Below, one piece after another: positions 1 through 4,547 of a DNA stretch of 6,599 bases. Source of the stretch: an uncultured Lachnospiraceae bacterium (GTDB lineage Bacteria; Bacillota; Clostridia; Lachnospirales; Lachnospiraceae). The stretch covers positions 1 to 6,599 of the forward strand of contig CAMWUP010000116.1 in NCBI GenBank assembly GCA_947177465.1. Direction: 5' to 3'. Positions within the stretch are counted from its first letter, which is position 1. Every line of letters starts with the position of its first letter. Made by a program: the position numbers and the translations under genes. The notes beneath the pieces were generated by a model. That model saw nothing but the letters and a program-made list of their open reading frames with translations, did not search any database and had not been told where the DNA came from.

Positions 1-1
1 T

Positions 2-112
2 GATTTGCCGGACAATGTAGCGGCATTTTCGATATTTGCACTGGGCTATCCGGCTGAACAGAAGTCTCAGCAGGATCGGTTCGATGAATCGCGGATTCAT
101 TTTGTGGAATAA
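2..112 (+). CDS. Nitroreductase family protein, C-terminal fragment
   Basis: The frame is open from the left edge and ends at TAA 110-112, giving 36 codons of a gene that begins outside the window. The visible residues include LPDNVAAFSIFALGYPAE, then a charged stretch and the ending RIHFVE. This matches the usual tail of FMN-dependent nitroreductase-fold proteins, where a PxNV...ALGYPAE segment forms the last core strand and is followed by a 'RFDxxRIH' ending. Such proteins are cytoplasmic flavoenzymes that reduce nitro compounds, quinones or related substrates with NAD(P)H; the true substrate cannot be told from the tail. No convincing terminator follows, so transcription could continue into the next gene. 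Assignment rests on a short C-terminal signature only. Confidence 0.72.
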   Translation, partial: DLPDNVAAFSIFALGYPAEQKSQQDRFDESRIHFVE

Positions 113-232
113 GCATATGGTCTGGGTCCGCAGAGCAAAAATGCTATCAACAGGGGCACCAGGCTATTGCCGTTGGTACGTTGGAAAAGGCAAAAGCAGA
201 ATCCATGTAGATGAAAAGAAAACTGAATGCAT

Positions 233-250
233 ATTTACGATTGCGTAAAT
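233..250. repeat. 7-bp inverted repeat upstream of the NlpC/P60 gene
   Basis: ATTTACG (233-239) and CGTAAAT (244-250) are perfect inverted copies separated by ATTG. If translation starts at 280, this lies 30 bp before the start codon and could be a small leader hairpin or an operator. If translation starts at 211 it is simply coding. No U-tract follows, so it is not a terminator. Confidence 0.4.
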
Positions 251-279
251 CAAAGAATAGAAAAGGCTGCAAAAAATCA

Positions 280-1722
280 ATGAAAAATACAAGAGAAAAG
301 ATAATAACAGCGGGTATTATAATAATAGTGCTTTGCATGAATGCAGGTGTGGCAGCAGGCTGTTTTGCGGCGGGCAGGGCGATAGCGTCTGCGCTGCAGG
401 CACAGACGGGCGAGGCAGCGGTTTCGGCAGACGGCGCGCCTGCGCAGGGGCAGTCAGGAGACGAGACGGTACAGGAGAGGTCAGGGGACGGGCCATCTCA
501 GGGGATGACATTGGGAGATGCACAGCAGGGAAGTGTATCTGCGGGTGATGCAAATGCCGCAGACAGCGACGCAGCGGAGGCGTTCAGTCAGGCGGTATCA
601 GGAGGCGATGCACAGCAGGAAGCGGATGCGGAAGACGATGACGAATATGCAAATCTGGCGATAGCAGATGTGGACCATTATGTAAATGTGAGAAATGCCC
701 CCAGCACGGACGGCGAAATTGTCGGAAAGCTGTATGACGGTTCCGTGGCGCAGATTCTTGCACTTGCCGGAGAAAATGACGAGTGGTTTCAGGTGGTGTC
801 GGGAAGTGTGGAGGGCTATGTAAAGGCAGAATTTTTTATCTATGGTGAAGATGCTGCCGCAGTGATTGACGACTATGTAATCCGTTCTGTTACGGTGCAG
901 GCGGACAGGCTGAATGTGAGGAAGGAGCCGGATATTGACGCGGCTAAAATCGGATATATCAGCAGGGGCGAGAGCGTAAGCCTGTTAGAGGACTGCGGAG
1001 AGTGGCTGAAGGTGCAGTATACGGAGCAAAATGCCGGATATGTATCTGCTGAATATGTCATGGTCACTGAAGAATTTATCTATGCCAAATCCATCGAGGA
1101 GGAGCAGGCGGAGCTTGCGGCGCAAAGAGAGCTTGCAGAGCGGGCAAGGGCCCTGGAAGAGGAGGCGGCAAGGCAGGAGGCGGCAGCCGCAGCGGGACAG
1201 GGCGATCCATTGCAGGCAGCAGGTCAGGATGGCGGAGCAGAGGGGCAGGACACGGCTGCTTTGGGAGAGCAGCCTGCGGAGGGAACGCCTGATGATGCCG
1301 ATGCTGCAAAAGAAGGCGCAGATTTGACCGGACAGACCTATGCAGACAATGCAGAGCTCAGGGCGGCCATTGTGGAATATGCCATGCAGTATCTGGGGAA
1401 TGTCTATGTGCACGGCGGAAAAAGTCTGGACAGCGGGACGGACTGCTCGGGCTTTACCTGCTTTATTTATGCAGATTTTGGATATTCCATCAGCAGAACC
1501 CCGTCAGGACAGCTTTCCTCGGCAGGCAGGAGCATCGATTACAGCGAAATCCAGCCCGGCGATATCATCTGCTATACCTCCAACGGCGGGCGGAGCTGCA
1601 CCCATGTAGGACTTTATATCGGAGACGGGCAGATTATCCATGCCGCCAACTCCAGAAAGGGCGTGATTATCAGCAACGCAGATTACAGCACCATCATGGG
1701 CGTTAAGAATGTAATCGATTAG
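280..1722 (+). CDS. SH3b-SH3b-NlpC/P60 peptidoglycan hydrolase, membrane-anchored or secreted
   Basis: Predicted cell-wall cysteine peptidase that cleaves peptide stems of peptidoglycan. Numbered from ATG 280 (480 aa): a short basic N-terminus (MKNTREK) and one hydrophobic segment about 8-35 act as signal peptide or anchor. An acidic, Ala/Gly/Gln/Asp-rich linker spans about 38-128. Two bacterial SH3 domains follow at about 129-189 and 201-263, both with the typical LNVR/VNVR...GYV pattern. Next come a Glu/Ala-rich coiled coil about 270-307, a second linker, and the NlpC/P60 domain 360-480. The catalytic triad is visible as Cys389 in DCSGF, His442 in HVGLYIG and His454 in IIHAAN. The frame also stays open to ATG 211 (503 aa). 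I prefer 280 because it gives a clean signal sequence and codons 211-279 look unlike the rest of the gene. AAAAGG at 261-266 is a distant ribosome site (13 nt), so the start remains uncertain. The stop overlaps the convergent gene's stop. Confidence 0.9.
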   Translation: MKNTREKIITAGIIIIVLCMNAGVAAGCFAAGRAIASALQAQTGEAAVSADGAPAQGQSGDETVQERSGDGPSQGMTLGDAQQGSVSAGDANAADSDAAEAFSQAVSGGDAQQEADAEDDDEYANLAIADVDHYVNVRNAPSTDGEIVGKLYDGSVAQILALAGENDEWFQVVSGSVEGYVKAEFFIYGEDAAAVIDDYVIRSVTVQADRLNVRKEPDIDAAKIGYISRGESVSLLEDCGEWLKVQYTEQNAGYVSAEYVMVTEEFIYAKSIEEEQAELAAQRELAERARALEEEAARQEAAAAAGQGDPLQAAGQDGGAEGQDTAALGEQPAEGTPDDADAAKEGADLTGQTYADNAELRAAIVEYAMQYLGNVYVHGGKSLDSGTDCSGFTCFIYADFGYSISRTPSGQLSSAGRSIDYSEIQPGDIICYTSNGGRSCTHVGLYIGDGQIIHAANSRKGVIISNADYSTIMGVKNVID

Positions 1723-2156
1723 CTTCTCGCGTTTTCTTTCTTTTTGATAATGGCAAGGATAGGTGGCTGTGCACATACCTTGCCATAAACCTTAATGTTT
1801 TGTATTGTTGCCTCAAACAGCTCAGGAGTAATACTCTTATCAATGATAAGAATTCCTGTGACCAGAACGTTTATCTTCTGTGATTTTTGAAATAGGGTGT
1901 TTAATTCCTCACAGGATAAGCGGATGATTCCGATGCCGCCAGTAACCGGAAGCTTTGAAGCAAATTGCACTTTCATGTTCTGGGAGTGAAGCTTTTCAAA
2001 ATCATCATTATGTTTTTCTAACAGTTCTCTGATAGCAATGCGGCAAAAGTCGCTTCTGTTGGAATATTCCAGACTGTCAACAAGCAAATCAATTTTTGCC
2101 AAATCCATTGTTCCTACATTAATTGTTACTTTTTCTGATTTCATACTGGTGTCCAT
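1719..2156 (-). CDS. Ribbon-helix-helix (CopG-like) regulator with an unassigned C-terminal domain
   Basis: 145-aa protein. Residues 9-49 fit a ribbon-helix-helix DNA-binding fold: strand KVTINV, helix A about 17-30 (MDLAKIDLLVDSLE), a SNRSDF turn, and helix B about 34-49 ending RELLEKH. Such proteins bind DNA as dimers through the paired N-terminal strands. Residues about 60-145 are not typical of minimal CopG or antitoxin proteins. They hold a Gly-rich piece (TGGIGII) and a segment INVLVTGILIIDKSIT followed by IKVYGKV, which I cannot assign to a named function. The start is well supported by GGAGG (CCTCC at 2164-2168 on +) 7 nt before ATG. No toxin-like gene is adjacent, so an antitoxin role is unlikely. 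A perfect inverted repeat in its promoter region suggests autoregulation (inference). The stop codon overlaps that of the convergent hydrolase gene. Confidence 0.78.
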   Translation of the reverse strand: MDTSMKSEKVTINVGTMDLAKIDLLVDSLEYSNRSDFCRIAIRELLEKHNDDFEKLHSQNMKVQFASKLPVTGGIGIIRLSCEELNTLFQKSQKINVLVTGILIIDKSITPELFEATIQNIKVYGKVCAQPPILAIIKKKENARS

Positions 2157-2163
2157 TTTGATA

Positions 2164-2168
2164 CCTCC
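2164..2168 (-). promoter_or_regulatory. Ribosome binding site of the RHH regulator
   Basis: GGAGG on the minus strand, 7 nt before the ATG at 2156. It decides the start in favour of Met1 over the internal Met5. Confidence 0.85.
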
Positions 2169-2184
2169 ATGCCTTATTACTTGA

Positions 2185-2217
2185 TTATACTCTAGTTGGA
2201 TTCTGAATAGAGTATAA
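2185..2217. promoter_or_regulatory. Perfect 10-bp inverted repeat, candidate operator of the RHH regulator
   Basis: TTATACTCTA (2185-2194) and TAGAGTATAA (2208-2217) are exact inverted copies with a 13-nt spacer, so the arm centres lie 23 bp apart, about two helical turns. It sits 29 bp before the regulator's start codon, overlaps a TATAAT on the minus strand (2189-2184), and lies downstream of a second candidate promoter. The arms are AT-rich and no U-run follows on either strand, so a binding site is more likely than a terminator. That the neighbouring regulator binds it is inference. Confidence 0.6.
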
Positions 2218-2230
2218 ATGGAATATAAAA

Positions 2231-2259
2231 ATTAAACCATGATTTTTCAAAAAAGTCAA
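2231..2259 (-). promoter_or_regulatory. Candidate sigma-A promoter of the RHH regulator
   Basis: On the minus strand TTGACT (2259-2254), a 17-bp spacer and TTTAAT (2236-2231) fit a housekeeping promoter. It begins just after the stop codon of the upstream DUF1848 gene. An alternative -10 (TATAAT, 2189-2184) lies inside the inverted repeat but has no good -35. Which one is used cannot be told from sequence. Confidence 0.5.
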
Positions 2260-2287
2260 TATATTCATCTGAAAAAGTCAAATATAT
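2249..2287. repeat. Tandem near-identical 16-nt direct repeat across the DUF1848 stop codon
   Basis: AAAAAAGTCAATATAT (2249-2264) and AAAAAGTCAAATATAT (2272-2287) are near-identical with a step of about 23 bp. The second copy encodes the DUF1848 C-terminus and the first holds the -35 of the candidate promoter of the next gene. It could be a protein-binding pair or a chance AT-rich similarity. Confidence 0.35.
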
Positions 2288-3203
2288 CCAATTGTCCGTT
2301 TTTCCATAATTTTTGTTCTGCCGGCTTTATCACGTCCTGCTCGGATAACTCTCCAATCAGGAGCGGCGATGAGGCGTTGTGCAGCTTCCTGTTTTTGGCG
2401 ACTGTTTCCATATCATAGTTGGCATAACAGTATAAGCAGCCATGCCCGCAGGTATTGTACGCGCCGATATCCGCCCCGAGCAGGCAGGAACATTCACGCC
2501 GTGCCGTTTTCTTTTTCGGCACCTCCAGTCTGCAGCCCAGTGCTTTTTCAAACACGGCTTTTGACATACAGCCGTCTGCGTCTACGTTTTCTCTGACGAG
2601 ACTTTTATTTTCACAGCATAAGTGTATCTGCAGTCCGTTTTCTTTTGCAATTTGAGAGAACGCGTCTGTCAAAATCTCCTGTTCCTGCTTTGTGACACTG
2701 CGGATACCCCGAAAATTCCGTTTTGTCTTTTCGTACAAATCAATAAAGCTTATCACACACTGTTCGGTATATCCGGAAAGCGCTTCTGCCATTTTTTGAA
2801 ATTGTTCGATGTGATATTGGATAGAATACTGCTCTGTAATCAGAACGGGGTCATACCGCCAGCTCATCCGGCGGCTTCCAACCTCTGCCGAGAGCTGCCG
2901 GAAAGAAGCGATGACTTGTTCCCTTGGCGGCACATGCGGTTCGATTTCCGCCCCATAGGGAGTAATTGTCACAAACCAGAAGGTGTCGAATGTGGATAGA
3001 AGAGAAAGCCTGCCCAGCATGGGAAAGGGATTTTTGGTGCAAAAAACCATGACGTCGATTACGTCAGGGGAGAGCAGGTATTTGGTTATTTGCGAGGGAT
3101 AGTAGGGGTTGCGGACCAATACATAACCCGCTTTTATACGATTGTAAAACCAGTCGCTGTAATAGGCGGGTATGTCGGTCCGGCTGCCGGTATTGAGTAT
3201 CAT
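2265..3203 (-). CDS. DUF1848 protein, radical-SAM-like with C-terminal CxxxCxxC
   Basis: 312 aa from ATG 3203. The N-terminus (SRTDIPAYYSDWF, GYVLVRNPYYP, then VFCTKNPFPML) is the hallmark of the DUF1848 family, which has no established function. Near the C-terminus lie Cys238 and Cys240 (ECSC) and then CGHGCLYCYAN with Cys252, Cys256 and Cys259. This is the C-x3-C-x2-C cluster that radical SAM enzymes carry at their N-terminus, so a [4Fe-4S] cluster is likely. The protein ends GQLDIFDFFR, in which QLDIF resembles a beta-clamp-binding peptide. A GTG at 3215 is in frame, but it lies inside the AAAGGTG Shine-Dalgarno, which is 9 nt before ATG 3203. Family members also start close to the SRRTDIP motif. 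The gene lies downstream of asnA on the same strand but behind a strong terminator, and no clear promoter of its own is visible in the short gap. Confidence 0.88.
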   Translation of the reverse strand: MILNTGSRTDIPAYYSDWFYNRIKAGYVLVRNPYYPSQITKYLLSPDVIDVMVFCTKNPFPMLGRLSLLSTFDTFWFVTITPYGAEIEPHVPPREQVIASFRQLSAEVGSRRMSWRYDPVLITEQYSIQYHIEQFQKMAEALSGYTEQCVISFIDLYEKTKRNFRGIRSVTKQEQEILTDAFSQIAKENGLQIHLCCENKSLVRENVDADGCMSKAVFEKALGCRLEVPKKKTARRECSCLLGADIGAYNTCGHGCLYCYANYDMETVAKNRKLHNASSPLLIGELSEQDVIKPAEQKLWKNGQLDIFDFFR

Positions 3204-3212
3204 GTTATCACA

Positions 3213-3219
3213 CACCTTT
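3213..3219 (-). promoter_or_regulatory. Ribosome binding site of the DUF1848 gene
   Basis: AAAGGTG on the minus strand, 9 nt before ATG 3203. The in-frame GTG that could serve as a longer start (3215-3213) is part of this site, which argues against its use. Confidence 0.6.
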
Positions 3220-3230
3220 GGTAAGATTTC

Positions 3231-3259
3231 ATAATAAAAAGGGCGGTTCCCCGCCCTTT
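3231..3259 (-). terminator. Rho-independent terminator of asnA
   Basis: On the minus strand a perfect 9-bp stem AAAGGGCGG / CCGCCCTTT with a GGAA tetraloop is followed directly by a T-rich stretch (TTATTAT). It starts 25 nt after the asnA stop codon. The T-run is only on the minus-strand exit side, so it terminates asnA transcription and separates it from the DUF1848 gene. Confidence 0.9.
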
Positions 3260-3284
3260 GACTGCTTCGGTCTATATGACAAGA

Positions 3285-4295
3285 TTATAAGAGCTGCAGC
3301 CCTGTCATGACTGCCTCTTTCATGGTTTCCTCCGGCCAGAGGGAGCACTGTACCTCGCCGATATGCGCTTTCCGCAGGAAAAACATACAAATGCGTGACT
3401 GCCCGATGCCGCCGCCGATGGTAAAGGGAAGCTCTTCGTTTAATATTGCCTGCTGGAACGGAAGGTCAGCGCGCTCGGGACAACCGGCAATATCAAGCTG
3501 GGAAAGCAGGGCGGCTTTGTCTACGCGGATGCCCATGGAAGAAAGCTCCAGTGCGATATCCAGCACGGGATAGTACACAATGATATCTGCATTCAGATTC
3601 CAGTCGTCATAGTCCGGCGCTCTGCCGTCGTGACGCTCTCCGGATTCTAAGGGACCGCCAATCTGCATGATACATACGGCTCCCTTTGCCTTGGATATGT
3701 AGTATTCCCGTTCCTTTGGCGTGTAGTCGGGGAACATATCTTCAAGCTCCTGCGATGTGATAAAGAAAATATCATGGGGCAGGATTTCTTCAATATAATC
3801 ATAGTGAATGGACATATATTTTTCTGTTTTCCGTAAGACTTTATAAACCGTGCGCACTACACTTTTAAGCGTATCGATATTGCGGTCCTCTTTTTCAATG
3901 ATTTTTTCCCAGTCCCATTGGTCGACATAGATGGAATGTATATTATCGACAAGCTCATCGCGCCTGATGGCACTCATGTCCGTATAGAGACCTTCTCCTA
4001 CATGAAAGCCGTATTTCTTAAGCGCAAAGCGTTTCCACTTGGCGAGGGAATGGACAATTTCAGCTTCCCTCCCGTTTTGCTCCTTAATGTCAAAGGTAAC
4101 AGGGCGTTCCACGCCGTTCAGATTATCGTTCATGCCGGAAGCCGGATCCACAAAGAGGGGAGCCGACACACGGAGCAGATGCAGCCTTTCGGCAAGAAGT
4201 GTCTGAAAAAAGTCCTTAACGGTTTTGATGGCTATCTGGGTGTCGTACAAGTTTAATTCCGACTGATAGCCCTTTGGCAGTTTTATTTCGTTCAT
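3285..4295 (-). CDS. asnA: Aspartate-ammonia ligase (asparagine synthetase A)
   Basis: Catalyses L-aspartate + NH3 + ATP to L-asparagine + AMP + PPi (EC 6.3.1.1) in the cytoplasm, through an aspartyl-AMP intermediate. 336 aa, matching the usual 330-340 aa. The fold is that of a class II aminoacyl-tRNA synthetase catalytic core. Visible family motifs: LRVSAPLFVD 41-50, SLAKWKR 83-89, MSAIRRDE 107-114, HSIYVDQWDWE 120-130, GGPL 213-216 followed by HDGRAPDYDDW 222-232, and GGGIGQSR 294-301, the class II motif 3 region with its ATP-contacting Arg. All key segments are intact. The start is ATG 4295 with AAGGA 5 nt upstream; the frame extends to a TTG at 4337, but those 14 codons would cover the leader hairpin and lack a ribosome site. 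It has its own promoter and terminator, so it is a monocistronic unit divergent from the radical SAM operon. Confidence 0.97.
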   Translation of the reverse strand: MNEIKLPKGYQSELNLYDTQIAIKTVKDFFQTLLAERLHLLRVSAPLFVDPASGMNDNLNGVERPVTFDIKEQNGREAEIVHSLAKWKRFALKKYGFHVGEGLYTDMSAIRRDELVDNIHSIYVDQWDWEKIIEKEDRNIDTLKSVVRTVYKVLRKTEKYMSIHYDYIEEILPHDIFFITSQELEDMFPDYTPKEREYYISKAKGAVCIMQIGGPLESGERHDGRAPDYDDWNLNADIIVYYPVLDIALELSSMGIRVDKAALLSQLDIAGCPERADLPFQQAILNEELPFTIGGGIGQSRICMFFLRKAHIGEVQCSLWPEETMKEAVMTGLQLL

Positions 4296-4312
4296 AGTTT
4301 CCTTTCTTTGCA

Positions 4313-4336
4313 TACCGCAGGACAAATGCTGCGGCA
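4313..4336 (-). other. Hairpin in the asnA leader
   Basis: Minus-strand CCGCAG (4334-4329) and CTGCGG (4320-4315) pair around an 8-nt loop. One G-U and one U-A pair may extend the stem to 8. It lies in the short asnA leader, about 17 nt before the start codon and just upstream of the ribosome site. It could modulate translation or stabilise the mRNA; no T-run follows, so it is not an attenuator terminator. Confidence 0.45.
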
Positions 4337-4370
4337 ATGCACTTGTTTCCAGATAAAAAATACCTATTCT

Positions 4371-4399
4371 ATTTAACCGCTTTTTTATGCTGATTGCAA
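4371..4399 (-). promoter_or_regulatory. Candidate sigma-A promoter of asnA
   Basis: Minus strand TTGCAA (4399-4394), 17-bp spacer, TTAAAT (4376-4371). Transcription would start near 4364 and give a leader of about 70 nt, too short for a T-box riboswitch. Confidence 0.6.
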
Positions 4400-4449
4400 G
4401 TATTTTTTTGATTTATGGGAGCGTTTGCATATGTCAGGCAAAAAAACTC

Positions 4450-4463
4450 GGAACATTTGTTCT
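4450..4463. promoter_or_regulatory. LexA/DinR-like SOS box 1, upstream of the radical SAM promoter
   Basis: The 14-mer contains the perfect dyad GAAC-ATTT-GTTC. The known Gram-positive LexA (DinR) consensus is CGAACRNRYGTTYG. This site has both half-site cores and differs at the two outer bases and one inner position. It lies 8 bp upstream of the -35 hexamer at 4472. Confidence 0.6.
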
Positions 4464-4471
4464 GAAAAAGC

Positions 4472-4500
4472 TTGCAATGGAGAAAAAACTGTGTTAGTAT
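4472..4500 (+). promoter_or_regulatory. Promoter of the radical SAM/DUF4130 operon with extended -10
   Basis: TTGCAA (4472-4477), a 17-bp spacer and TAGTAT (4495-4500), preceded by TG at 4492-4493 in the extended -10 position. Transcription would begin near 4507, about 40 nt before the start codon. Two LexA-like boxes flank it. Confidence 0.7.
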
Positions 4501-4510
4501 AAAAAAATAA

Positions 4511-4524
4511 GGAACAAGTGTTTG
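4511..4524. promoter_or_regulatory. LexA/DinR-like SOS box 2, at the radical SAM transcription start
   Basis: GGAACAAGTGTTTG matches the Gram-positive LexA (DinR) consensus CGAACRNRYGTTYG at every position except the first base. It lies 10 bp after the -10 hexamer, where bound repressor would block initiation. Its centre is 61 bp from that of box 1. A GTG at 4518, in frame with the downstream gene, is inside this box and is not a likely start codon. Confidence 0.7.
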
Positions 4525-4547
4525 TGTTAAAAGGAGAAGGGTGTGTT

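Noticed and set aside
113..210. Terminator or promoter between the nitroreductase and hydrolase genes
   Set aside because: Only a 4-bp AGCA/TGCT mini-hairpin and weak TTGGAA-like hexamers were found; nothing supports a confident call.
36..248. Open frame on the plus strand of 70 codons
   Set aside because: It overlaps the nitroreductase tail in another frame, has no ribosome site and shows no protein-like composition.
985..1413. Long minus-strand open frames opposite the hydrolase gene
   Set aside because: They mirror the Ala/Glu/Gln-rich coding strand; their Leu/Cys/Arg-rich or Pro-rich composition is a typical antisense shadow.
1719..2156. Antitoxin of a toxin-antitoxin pair
   Set aside because: The RHH domain fits, but no small toxin-like gene is adjacent on either side; the neighbours are a wall hydrolase and DUF1848.
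2185..2217. The inverted repeat as a terminator of the DUF1848 gene
   Set aside because: The stem is AT-rich, the loop is 13 nt, and no T-run follows on either strand.
4296..4337. TTG 4337 as start of asnA
   Set aside because: The extra codons cover a leader hairpin and the ribosome site, and 336 aa from ATG 4295 fits the family length.
4296..4364. T-box or other riboswitch upstream of asnA
   Set aside because: The predicted leader is about 70 nt, has one small hairpin, no T-box sequence and no terminator; it is too short.
4518..4547. GTG 4518 as start of the radical SAM protein
   Set aside because: It has no ribosome site, lies inside the LexA-like box close to the predicted transcription start, and ATG 4548 has a strong AAGGAGAAGG upstream.
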